Assembly (NCBI RefSeq): GCF_902143375.2
Contig: NZ_CABFVA020000086.1
Location: forward strand, 1-51,962
Direction: 5' to 3'
Length of the DNA stretch: 51,962 bases
From: Methylacidimicrobium tartarophylax
GTDB lineage: Bacteria; Verrucomicrobiota; Verrucomicrobiia; Methylacidiphilales; Methylacidiphilaceae
Each line of letters starts with the position of its first letter. Position 1 is the stretch's first letter. Positions 1 through 7,544 of the stretch are shown here, piece after piece. Below the pieces are notes generated by a model. That model searched no databases. It was given only the letters and a program-made list of their open reading frames with translations, and was not told where the DNA came from. Both the position numbers and the translations under genes were made by a program.

Positions 1-70
1 CAAGGCCCAACGAAGCAGACAGGTCTATTCCGCAAGCCGTAGGAGATCGCTTGTGAGACATGCCGGTTAG
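1..70 (+). repeat. dispersed inverted-repeat element, right half, cut by window edge
   Basis: The first 70 bases match the right half of the complete copy at 42905-43028: the stretches around CGAAGCAGACAGGT, GCAAGCCG and GGAGATCGCTTGTGAGACA line up base for base apart from a few substitutions. It ends with the element's TTGTGAGA core at 51-58. The left half would lie outside the window. The preceding CAAGGCCCAACG resembles the long variant (7357-7536) more than the short one. Confidence 0.8.
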
Positions 71-104
71 AGCAGGCGCGGCCGAGGGACCGACGCCGCG
101 AGTG

Positions 105-686
105 CTATTTCGCCGTGCCGACCGAATCCGCCACCGCTACCGGGCGCAAGGCGCCGGAGCGGACGTCATAGAGGAAGCCGTGGATAGGAATCCAAGAGGG
201 GACCAGCGGATGCCGCCGGAGACGCCGGACGTCCTCTGCAATGCTCTCCTCCTGGTTTCGAATCGTCAGCCAGTCGATATACTGGGCCTCCGACGTGCCC
301 GAGCCGGATCCTCGATCGTGCCATCCGTCACTTTCCAGAACGGCGTGATCGAGGCTCTTCGCCAGCAAGCCACGCATGATCTCGTCGGAAAAGGTCTCCA
401 TGCCGCAATCGCTATGGTGGATGACGAACCATTCCCGGGTTCCCAGAAGCTTGTAGGAGATCACAAGCGAACGGATCGCGTCTTCGCTCGCCCTCCCTCC
501 CGCATTACGGACCACATGGGCGTCCCCCTCGTCCAAGCCCGCAAACTTTGCGGGGTCCAACCGCGCGTCCATGCACGTCAGGATGGCGAAACGACGTGAC
601 GGCGGCATCGCCAAATTACGCTTGTCCCCAAAGCCTTGCGCATATCGCCGATTTGCATCCAGGATTGATTCAAGAATAGTAGCCAT
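105..686 (-). CDS. beta-class carbonic anhydrase
   Basis: Encodes a 193-aa beta-carbonic anhydrase, a zinc enzyme interconverting CO2 and bicarbonate in the cytoplasm. The zinc ligands are visible as C38-M-D40-A-R42 and H91-S-D-C94, the standard CxDxR and HxxC pair, and length is typical of the small beta-CA clade. The ATG at 686 was chosen because family homology begins there ([19 protein letters not shown]); the open frame continues upstream to 839 but without family-like sequence. There is no Shine-Dalgarno; a promoter with its -10 box 5 nt upstream of the ATG suggests a leaderless transcript. It is transcribed away from sufS. A role in supplying CO2/bicarbonate is inferred from the family. 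Confidence 0.93.
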   Translation of the reverse strand: MATILESILDANRRYAQGFGDKRNLAMPPSRRFAILTCMDARLDPAKFAGLDEGDAHVVRNAGGRASEDAIRSLVISYKLLGTREWFVIHHSDCGMETFSDEIMRGLLAKSLDHAVLESDGWHDRGSGSGTSEAQYIDWLTIRNQEESIAEDVRRLRRHPLVPSWIPIHGFLYDVRSGALRPVAVADSVGTAK

Positions 687-691
687 GCAAA

Positions 692-721
692 AATGTATCC
701 GGGCGGTTCCCACGACGTCAA
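692..721 (-). promoter_or_regulatory. putative sigma70 promoter of the carbonic anhydrase gene
   Basis: On the minus strand TTGACG (721-716) and TACATT (697-692) are separated by 18 bp. The -10 box ends only 5 nt before the ATG at 686, so transcription would begin at or next to the start codon. Confidence 0.45.
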
Positions 722-880
722 TAGTTGTAATAGCATCTGTTGCGTGCGCCTTCCAGGGGACATCCGATCCGAGGGCCGATCCGGAGGCCTCCCTCCGATC
801 CCATGGAGCCGGAGCCGGTTCATTCGTCGCCGCTTCCACGAAGGGGAAGCGCGCCCGAGGAAGACGCTACTTCCTTCCCC

Positions 881-909
881 TTGTGCGGGAAAGTGCTTCG
901 CCGTATCTT
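881..909 (+). promoter_or_regulatory. putative promoter of sufS
   Basis: TTGTGC (881-886) and TATCTT (904-909) are 17 bp apart, and the sufS ATG follows 8 nt after the -10. The -35 is weak, but the geometry repeats that of other promoters in the window. It predicts a leaderless sufS mRNA. Confidence 0.35.
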
Positions 910-917
910 GCCACGTC

Positions 918-2141
918 ATGCGCCCGCCCGAAGAGCTTCGCTCCGACTTTCCGGCCCTTTCCCAGGCGGCTCACGGCCATCCCCTCGCCTACCTGGACAA
1001 CGCGGCCACGACCCAGAAGCCCAGAGCCGTGCTCGACGCCGTCCGAAGCTTTTATGAGAAGGATTACGCCAATGTCCACCGGGGCCTCTACGACCTGAGT
1101 GTCCGGGCGACCGAGGCCTTTGAATCCTCTCGGCGGCGGGTTGCCGACTTTCTCGAGGCCGCCTCGCCCGAAGAGATCATCTTCACCCGGGGGACGACCG
1201 AGGCGATCAACCTGCTCGCCTCTTCGGCCGGGCGCTCCCTTCTCCAGCACGGAGACGGGGTGCTCCTCACCGAGATGGAGCACCATGCCAACCTGGTCCC
1301 CTGGCAGATGCTCCGCAGCTTAGGGATCCGCCTCCATTTCCTTCCCGTTGACGACGAGCAGGGGACCATCGACTGGAACCGGGTCGAGGAAATAGCCAAG
1401 AAACACCGGATTCGGCTGCTCGCCTTTACCCATGTCTCCAACTCCCTGGGCAAGGTGAATCCCGCCGCAGAGATCTGCGCACGCGCCCGCTCGCTCGGCC
1501 TTTTGTCCCTGGTCGACGCCGCCCAGAGCGCAGGCCATCAGCATCTAAGCGTTCGGGAGATCGGTTGTGACTTCCTCGCCTTTTCCGGCCATAAGATGTG
1601 CGCGCCAACCGGCATCGGCGTTCTCTATGGACGCCAGGAGCTCTTGGACCTCCTTCCCCCCTATCAGACCGGCGGGGAGATGATCGCCGAGGTCCGGCTC
1701 GATCAGAGTAGCTGGAAGAGTCCTCCCCACCGCTTTGAGGCGGGTACGCCCAACATCGGCGGGGCGATCGGCCTCCGGGCTGCCATTGACTACCTACAGA
1801 CCGTCGGGCTCGACGCGGTCGAGAAGCATACGGCTTCCCTGGCCTCCTACGCGGCCTCCGGCCTCGCCTCGATCCCCGGCATCCGAATTCTTGGACCCCG
1901 CAACCATCGGGCAGGGATCGTCAGCTTCGTGCTCGACAAGGTTCACGCGCACGACCTGGTCGCCTTTCTCGATCAGGAAGGCTTGGCGCTACGCGCGGGA
2001 GACCACTGCAACCAGCCGCTTCTTCGGAAGTTCGGGCTTGCCGCCACGGCCCGCGCGAGCTTCTACCTCTACAACCTCCGGGAAGAGGTCGACCGCCTGA
2101 TCGAAGCCGTCGAAAAGACTCGGCGCTATTTCGCGGGATAA
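918..2141 (+). CDS. sufS: SufS-type cysteine desulfurase
   Basis: A 407-aa PLP-dependent class V aminotransferase-fold enzyme that removes sulfur from L-cysteine for Fe-S cluster assembly. The PLP lysine is K226 in SGHKM, H123 in EMEHHAN stacks on the cofactor, and the persulfide cysteine is C364 in RAGDHCNQP, the position and context of SufS (group II) rather than IscS. Length is typical of SufS (about 406 aa). The ATG at 918 starts at the conserved N-terminus; the frame is open further upstream (to 693) but that part is not conserved. sufU follows 22 nt after the stop, so the two are probably cotranscribed and work as desulfurase and sulfur acceptor. Confidence 0.95.
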   Translation: MRPPEELRSDFPALSQAAHGHPLAYLDNAATTQKPRAVLDAVRSFYEKDYANVHRGLYDLSVRATEAFESSRRRVADFLEAASPEEIIFTRGTTEAINLLASSAGRSLLQHGDGVLLTEMEHHANLVPWQMLRSLGIRLHFLPVDDEQGTIDWNRVEEIAKKHRIRLLAFTHVSNSLGKVNPAAEICARARSLGLLSLVDAAQSAGHQHLSVREIGCDFLAFSGHKMCAPTGIGVLYGRQELLDLLPPYQTGGEMIAEVRLDQSSWKSPPHRFEAGTPNIGGAIGLRAAIDYLQTVGLDAVEKHTASLASYAASGLASIPGIRILGPRNHRAGIVSFVLDKVHAHDLVAFLDQEGLALRAGDHCNQPLLRKFGLAATARASFYLYNLREEVDRLIEAVEKTRRYFAG

Positions 2142-2163
2142 GCCGGAGGCCCCCTCAATACCA

Positions 2164-2604
2164 ATGGAACTCGACGAACTCTACCGGGAGGCCATCCTCG
2201 ATCACGCCCGCCATCCCCGAAACTTCGGCGCACTCGAAGAGTGCAACCGGTCGGCGGCAGCCAAGAATGTGAGCTGCGGAGATGCGATCCAGCTCTTTCT
2301 CCGTCTCTCCCCCGCGGGAAGAATCGAAGTCGTCCGGTTCAGTGGGTCGGGCTGCGCCATCTCGACGGCCTCCGCCTCCCTCCTGACCCTGGCCGTTCAA
2401 GGGAAGACCGCCCAAGAAGCCGAAGCGCTCTTTGAGAAGATCCAGCGTCTGCTCACCGGCACTTCCGCTCCCCAAGACGAGTTGCCGGGAGACCTCGCCG
2501 TCCTCGCAGGGGTGCGACGCTTCCCGCAGCGGGTCGGCTGCGCCATGCTCTCCTGGCACGCCCTCGAAGACGCGCTCCGAACGGGCGAAAAGAATTCGGT
2601 CTGA
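2164..2604 (+). CDS. sufU: SufU/NifU-like Fe-S assembly protein
   Basis: A 146-aa IscU-fold protein. The three conserved cysteines and one aspartate of the family are C38-G-D40, C64 in GSGCAIS and C126 in RVGCAML. A SufU-type insertion lies between the second and third cysteine, in contrast to classical IscU. In Gram-positive bacteria SufU is a zinc-dependent sulfurtransferase that activates SufS; that role is inferred here from the gene pair. It lies directly behind sufS and 53 nt before the TonB receptor gene. No sufB, sufC or sufD lies in this window. Confidence 0.92.
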   Translation: MELDELYREAILDHARHPRNFGALEECNRSAAAKNVSCGDAIQLFLRLSPAGRIEVVRFSGSGCAISTASASLLTLAVQGKTAQEAEALFEKIQRLLTGTSAPQDELPGDLAVLAGVRRFPQRVGCAMLSWHALEDALRTGEKNSV

Positions 2605-2657
2605 ACTTTCTCGATTCCTCGTGAGAACGGCATTGTTTTTGCTTCCATACGTAATTT

Positions 2658-5345
2658 ATGAGTTACGTAATGTCATTGTCGCGCAGGACTCGATGGGAAT
2701 GGTCCTCCCTTCTTGCGCGGTTTGGCCTTCTTTCGTGGCTTCTGCTCGGTGGAACGGGAGCATTCGCTTCTAGCGATGCCGACCTCTCGACCCCGACGGA
2801 AGTTGATCCGCTTCCCTCTCCCACGCAAAAAAGCAAGCCTGCCAATCTCTCCCCGGGAACCGCCTCGAAGCCATCCTCCCAGACGGTGACCTTGCCGGAG
2901 GTCGATGTCACCGCTACCTCCGAATGGACCTCCCCGGAGCTCAGCTCAGGCGAGCCCAACGCTCCGATTCTGCCTACCGCCGCCCCCGTCATCTCCACCT
3001 ACGGCGTTCCCACCGACGTCATGGATACGCCCCGCCAGATCACTCCGGTCAACCAGACCCTGCTCAAGGCCGCCGGAACGCTCTATCAGGGCTATATCGA
3101 TCCCATCTCCCTCTCCTCCATTTTGCCCACTGCCTATACGCAAATTAACGGAGGAATGAACGACTCCATCACGATCCGCGGACGCCAGGCCCTCCCCTAC
3201 ATCAATGGCATTGAAGTCACCCTGCAGAACAACGCCCAGGCGATGGTCCCCTGGAGCTGGAACATGGTCGAATCGATGGACATCCAAGAAGGACCGGCGA
3301 ATGCGGTCTTTGGAGCGACCCAGGCATCGACCGGAAGCGTCAACTACATTACGAAGCAACCCTACTTCGATCAGTTTCGCGGCCGCGTCTGGGACACGAC
3401 CGGGATGTATGACCAGTACCTCTGGGGCGCCGATGCCGGCGGGCCGGTCAACGATAAGGTCGCGTGGCGCTTCTCCTACATGGGGCAGGACCAAGGCAGC
3501 TACTACCAGTACATGTATAACCGGCAGGAAAATTTTTACGTCGCCGTGGGCGCCAAGCCTTACGAGAACTACAAGATCGATTTCTATGGAGACTACGGTA
3601 GCTACGACTTCTATCCGCAATTCGTTGACATGATGAACCGGCCGACCAACGCCCTGATTCGCAACGGCCTATATAACACCGGGGTCGTGCCCGGCTTCCC
3701 CGGGTCCGTCGCGCAAGGCGGCCCGATCACCGGCTCGCCCACCAATCCCGCGTTCTCCACGTATGCGGGTTCCGTGGTCCCGATCAATCGCCGCGCCACT
3801 CTCTGGTCCCCCTATGGCGGCGGACAGGGAACGACCGGCCTCGCCCAGCTCGTTCAGAGCCTGACCGTCAGCGAGGACCTCGCGATCGTCAACAACACGA
3901 TGTTCTGGTACTCCAGCGCCCAGTTCGTGGAGCCTCAGGTTTACTACTCCGAGTATGTTCCGGGGGATTACGAAATCGACAACCGCACCGAAGTCCGCTG
4001 GAGCTACGATCCACTCGCGGAACAGTCCGAGCACCGGAGAAGCCGGCGCGAGCAGGATCTCCTGGAAACCGCCTTCGGCAGCCTCCGCCTCCATAACGTG
4101 ATCGATACCGGCCTGGAATGGCACTACCAATATAACAACGACTATCTCTCCCAGAACGTGATGAATTACAGCAACTCCTGGAGCATCGCAAACCCTGCGG
4201 CTCCCGGACTGACCAATCCCGCCCTCTTCTATCTTCCTTCCACCAAACAGTTTCGCAGCTACATCAATAATCCGCATGCATCCGGCGGAGGCGAGTGGCA
4301 GATCCCCGGCGCTCCCGCAGGATACTACTACGAACCCCTCAACGGCGCAGGCGGGACCACGTTCGGCGACTACTGGGCCGTTGCCCCCTTCTTTCAAAAC
4401 AACCTCGATATCACCGAAAAGCTGAGCCTCTATTTCGGCGTCCGAGCCACCGGCTACTTCTGGGACTATTCCACGCCGGCCGGTCCGGCCGGAATGCCCC
4501 AGATCCCCAACCTGACCTCCGCCAGCCTACAGCAAAGCTCCCTCAACCCGCTGCTGGAAATCAGCCCGGTCTACAAGCCCTTTCCCTGGATGACGACCTA
4601 TTTCACCTACAACTGGTCCTATGTGACGAATGCCGCCGCGTTCGGAGGGGCGGCTCCGACGTTCGACGCCGCTTCCTTTCGCCTCCTCAACCAGTTGATC
4701 GAAGGCGGGCTCAAGTTCAACCTCCTCGATGACAAACTCTTTGTGACCGCCGCCGGCTTCAGCCAAAACCAGGCGCTCAACAACATCAGCCTTCCCGCCA
4801 CCCTCGCGCAGATCAACGGCTACGAGGTCAACATCGCCTACCAGCCGAATCGCAACTGGTGGGCACGCCTCGGTTACATCTATATGCACGGCATCGAAAA
4901 CTGGAGCTCTCTTCCTCACGGCCCGTCGATGGCACAGAACTACTCAACGGCGATCGCCTTGCAAGAGGGGCTGGCGCTCAACACGAGCTCCGTTTTCCCT
5001 TCCGGGATCTACAACATGATCGGATTCCCCGACCAGTACGCCAGCGGCACCATCACCTATACTTCGGATGCCGGGATCGGCGTGACCTTGCAAGGGATCG
5101 CCATGAGCCGCCAATATTTGGACTATTTCTACGATACCTATATCCCATCGCAATTTTTGATGAACCTGCAGGTTTTCTACACGCAACCGAAGTGGGAGCT
5201 CCGGCTGTACATCTACAACCTCGGCAACCAGAATTACTGGTTGCCTTTCGGGGTCGGCTCCAGCGGGACGCGGACCTTCGACGAAGAAAACATCGTCGCG
5301 GGATGGCCTTTCTGGATCGAGGGAACCGCAATCTGGAAATTCTAG
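2658..5345 (+). CDS. TonB-dependent outer-membrane receptor
   Basis: An 895-aa outer-membrane receptor for high-affinity uptake of a scarce ligand driven by TonB-ExbBD. Residues about 1-38 form a signal peptide (basic start, hydrophobic core, cut near AFASS). A proline/serine-rich linker and a TonB-box-like LPEVDVTAT (about 79-87) follow. The plug contains SITIRGRQALPYINGIEV and the IQEGPANAVFGATQASTGSVNYITKQ segment, and an aromatic-rich beta-barrel ends in the terminal Phe typical of outer-membrane proteins. Starts at 2658, 2670 and 2694 are all possible; the longest is given. The substrate cannot be read from sequence. The Met-rich porin downstream makes a metal or metallophore ligand possible, but that is inference. 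Confidence 0.9.
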   Translation: MSYVMSLSRRTRWEWSSLLARFGLLSWLLLGGTGAFASSDADLSTPTEVDPLPSPTQKSKPANLSPGTASKPSSQTVTLPEVDVTATSEWTSPELSSGEPNAPILPTAAPVISTYGVPTDVMDTPRQITPVNQTLLKAAGTLYQGYIDPISLSSILPTAYTQINGGMNDSITIRGRQALPYINGIEVTLQNNAQAMVPWSWNMVESMDIQEGPANAVFGATQASTGSVNYITKQPYFDQFRGRVWDTTGMYDQYLWGADAGGPVNDKVAWRFSYMGQDQGSYYQYMYNRQENFYVAVGAKPYENYKIDFYGDYGSYDFYPQFVDMMNRPTNALIRNGLYNTGVVPGFPGSVAQGGPITGSPTNPAFSTYAGSVVPINRRATLWSPYGGGQGTTGLAQLVQSLTVSEDLAIVNNTMFWYSSAQFVEPQVYYSEYVPGDYEIDNRTEVRWSYDPLAEQSEHRRSRREQDLLETAFGSLRLHNVIDTGLEWHYQYNNDYLSQNVMNYSNSWSIANPAAPGLTNPALFYLPSTKQFRSYINNPHASGGGEWQIPGAPAGYYYEPLNGAGGTTFGDYWAVAPFFQNNLDITEKLSLYFGVRATGYFWDYSTPAGPAGMPQIPNLTSASLQQSSLNPLLEISPVYKPFPWMTTYFTYNWSYVTNAAAFGGAAPTFDAASFRLLNQLIEGGLKFNLLDDKLFVTAAGFSQNQALNNISLPATLAQINGYEVNIAYQPNRNWWARLGYIYMHGIENWSSLPHGPSMAQNYSTAIALQEGLALNTSSVFPSGIYNMIGFPDQYASGTITYTSDAGIGVTLQGIAMSRQYLDYFYDTYIPSQFLMNLQVFYTQPKWELRLYIYNLGNQNYWLPFGVGSSGTRTFDEENIVAGWPFWIEGTAIWKF

Positions 5346-5542
5346 CCGGCATGGTTCGTGAGAGGCCGGCAGGCGGCGAACGCAAGCGAAAGAGATGAGC
5401 CTCTTGGCGCGGCCGCCGGTCTTTGCCTGATCGACCACGAACCGCCTGGCCCCGATCACGCCATGGGCGCTTGGCCGCGCGGCAATGGCCGCACAATCCC
5501 GTGAGGAGAAGCGTCATGGCAAAGTCGCCTTCCCCCCTCGCG
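5346..5542. other. intergenic stretch after the TonB receptor gene
   Basis: No intact gene is recognised between 5346 and 5912. A 50-codon ORF from an ATG at 5516 has a good upstream GAGG, but its sequence is best explained as part of the frameshifted GNAT remnant. The region between 5420 and 5540 may hold further degraded toxin sequence that I cannot align with confidence. Confidence 0.4.
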
Positions 5543-5715
5543 GGAGCATTGCATCGCGCGGTTCGTAGCGAGACCGCGTCGTTTGCCGTTATGTGGACGC
5601 CAAAGATGAAGCGGCCCGTCGGTTCTATTTACGCGAGAGCCTCCTGCCGCTGCCCGATCAACCGATGAAGCTCTTCCGGCCGATGAAGGCTCTTGCGAGG
5701 CTCTTCGCAGGCTGA
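5543..5715 (+). pseudogene. remnant of a GNAT-family (TacT/AtaT-type) acetyltransferase toxin
   Basis: From 5587 to a TGA at 5713 one frame reads RYVDAKDEAARRFYLRESLL, then PLPDQPMKLFRPMKALARLFAG. This is the recognisable C-terminus of GNAT toxins (VDAKDEAA..FY..+GF.PLPD.P..LF.PM). Just upstream, in another frame, GALHRAVRSETASFAV matches the family's preceding helix, so a frameshift separates the two. No intact N-terminus or antitoxin gene is visible. I read it as a decayed type II toxin-antitoxin locus. Boundaries are approximate. Confidence 0.5.
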
Positions 5716-5785
5716 TCGCTCTTCCGCGCGACGAGAGAGCAAGTCGTCATAGCGAAGAGCCGGAAGGCTGCCATCCCCCACCCTG

Positions 5786-5823
5786 CCCTGGGGAAACCCC
5801 GATTTCATCCCCAGGGTGTTTTT
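5786..5823 (+). terminator. Rho-independent terminator-like hairpin
   Basis: CCCTGGGG (5786-5793) and CCCCAGGG (5809-5816) form an 8-bp GC stem with a 15-nt loop, followed by TGTTTTT. It lies between the GNAT remnant and the porin gene and would end transcription coming from the TonB-receptor side. Confidence 0.65.
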
Positions 5824-5912
5824 CCGGCACAGGTGTCAGCACCGGGTGCGCCGGTCGGTAGCCGATCTTACCCGCCCGCCGCTACGCTCCCAGCACAAAC
5901 TGGACAACCATC

Positions 5913-7352
5913 ATGACAAGCACGGGAAGAGGTGCCGTTGACATCCGGAGTTTCATTCGCCGAAGGAGTTCTACTTTCCGCCCCATCCTTCTCCTTTCGT
6001 TGCTGCCGGGTCTTTTTTCCCTGCCGGGGAACCGAGCCGACGCGGTTTCCGCCCCCGGATTCGCTCCGGAGGTCGCCGCCGGCGAGGAACCGTCCGCCGA
6101 GTCGGGGCACGGGCAATCTTTGCGCAAGCCGCTGCTCTCCCAAAACCTCCCCAGTTCGACCGCCGAGGAGACGGTCGTCGAAGGCAAGGCTCCCAGTGTG
6201 CTCGCTCCTTGGGATAACTCAAGGTGGAGCCTCGATTCTCCGGAAATCTGGAGTGACCAGGTTGCGTCCAGCGACACCCCCGCCACGCTCATGGGAACCG
6301 GGCACATGCACCGGAAGTACCAGCCGATGGTCGGGTTCTGGTGGATGTACATGAACATGGGGCCGAACTATTGCCAGGGTTCCAACGCCATGAACCTCAA
6401 CGGCCTAGACTCGGTCCGATACGCGGGGAAGCCGGTGGCGATGGGAAATACCAACATGTTCATGGAGCAGTACATGCCGATGCTCATGATGGGGATCACC
6501 GACAACCTGACCCTCATGGCGATGTTCCCCATCTGGGACAAGCAGATGACCATGGTCGGGCTGCCCATGGGGGGGTACGTTCATCACGGAATGGGGATGG
6601 GCCCCATGAAGGGAAAGAACGGCCTCCCTCTCCAGAGGATGCCGCCGGGATCGGAGATGTCGATGCAGGCGATCGGTCTGGGGGACATCAACTTCCAGGC
6701 GATCTGGAAAGTGTTGGACTTTCACCGGAACCGGCTGCAGATGAACTACGGATTCTCGGTTCCGACGGGGTCGATCGACGAGACGATGCCCGACATGGAC
6801 GGACACCATGTCTATCCCTACGACATGCAGCTCGGCCTAGGAGTACCCGCCTTCATCACGGCGGCCACCTACCTGGGCCAGAGCGAGGACCGCCACTGGG
6901 GCTGGGGGGTCCAAGGCTACGCCACGATCCCCGTCGGGCGCAACTCCCAGGGGTATGGCTGGGGCAACTCGTTCCTGGGCAACGGATGGATCTCCTACAA
7001 CTTCACCGACGCGATCTCCCTCAACTTCAGCGGCTTGGGCTCCTACCAAGGTGGGATCCATGGAGCGAACCCGGTCAACCAGCTTTCCCTCCGAAGCGCT
7101 CCCTTCGTCGCCATGCCCGATATCGTCGCCTCCTGGACAGGAGGAGAGTGGGCCGGAGTCGGCTTGGGGGTCAACATGAGGATGCCCGGCTTCGCCGCCG
7201 ACGGCTTCAAAAAGATGGCGACATCGCCCGCGAGCGCCCTTGATGGGAACTTTCTCACCGCCCAGATCGTGGTGCCCTGCTATCAGTCCTGGAACGGGAT
7301 CCAGTACGGCATGGGCTGGATGTCCACCGTCTCCTGGCAGTGGTGGTACTGA
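5913..7352 (+). CDS. methionine-rich outer-membrane beta-barrel protein (PF13557-like porin/transporter)
   Basis: A 479-aa exported protein with an N-terminal hydrophobic segment (about 24-44, LLLSLLPGLFSLPG). It resembles the outer-membrane family annotated as MetA-pathway/transporter: a Met/His/aromatic-rich first strand (GTGHMHRKYQPMVGFWWMYM), the family-like FMEQYMPMLMMGITDNLTLM, and alternating barrel strands to a terminal Tyr. Methionine clusters (GYVHHGMGMGPMKGK, RMPPGSEMSMQ) are characteristic and in other bacteria such proteins occur near copper genes. It follows a terminator and lies downstream of the TonB receptor. A role in metal (copper) handling across the outer membrane is inference. 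The start at 5913 lacks a strong Shine-Dalgarno. Confidence 0.75.
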   Translation: MTSTGRGAVDIRSFIRRRSSTFRPILLLSLLPGLFSLPGNRADAVSAPGFAPEVAAGEEPSAESGHGQSLRKPLLSQNLPSSTAEETVVEGKAPSVLAPWDNSRWSLDSPEIWSDQVASSDTPATLMGTGHMHRKYQPMVGFWWMYMNMGPNYCQGSNAMNLNGLDSVRYAGKPVAMGNTNMFMEQYMPMLMMGITDNLTLMAMFPIWDKQMTMVGLPMGGYVHHGMGMGPMKGKNGLPLQRMPPGSEMSMQAIGLGDINFQAIWKVLDFHRNRLQMNYGFSVPTGSIDETMPDMDGHHVYPYDMQLGLGVPAFITAATYLGQSEDRHWGWGVQGYATIPVGRNSQGYGWGNSFLGNGWISYNFTDAISLNFSGLGSYQGGIHGANPVNQLSLRSAPFVAMPDIVASWTGGEWAGVGLGVNMRMPGFAADGFKKMATSPASALDGNFLTAQIVVPCYQSWNGIQYGMGWMSTVSWQWWY

Positions 7353-7356
7353 TTGA

Positions 7357-7536
7357 GCCGCCATTTCTCACAAGCTATCTCCTGCGGCTTGCAGAATGGG
7401 CTCGTCTGCTTCGTTGGGCTTGGTTTTCCATCCTCGCAGTATGTCTTCATACAGCTTCGGTGGAAAACCGGCGCCGCGCCTCGCCCCCAAGCCCATTTGC
7501 GGCGCCTCGGCTACGAAATTTGTGAGCAATGGCGGC
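7357..7536 (-). repeat. dispersed inverted-repeat element, complete long variant
   Basis: A 180-bp copy fills the gap between the convergent porin and peptidase genes. Its ends, 7357-7373 (GCCGCCATTTCTCACAA) and 7519-7536, are inverted repeats with one mismatch. In minus-strand orientation it carries the same modules as the copy at 42905-43028 (CGTAGCCGAGGCG, then CAACGAAGCAGAC, GCAAGCCGCAGGAGAT) plus about 56 bp extra in the middle. Confidence 0.85.
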
Positions 7537-7544
7537 TAGCCTCT

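Noticed and set aside
60-599. 179-aa frame starting at the repeat edge
   Set aside because: Antisense to carbonic anhydrase with no recognisable sequence.
5516-5668. 50-aa ORF with a good ribosome-binding site
   Set aside because: Its sequence contains part of the GNAT-toxin helix before the frameshift, so it is better seen as pseudogene sequence.
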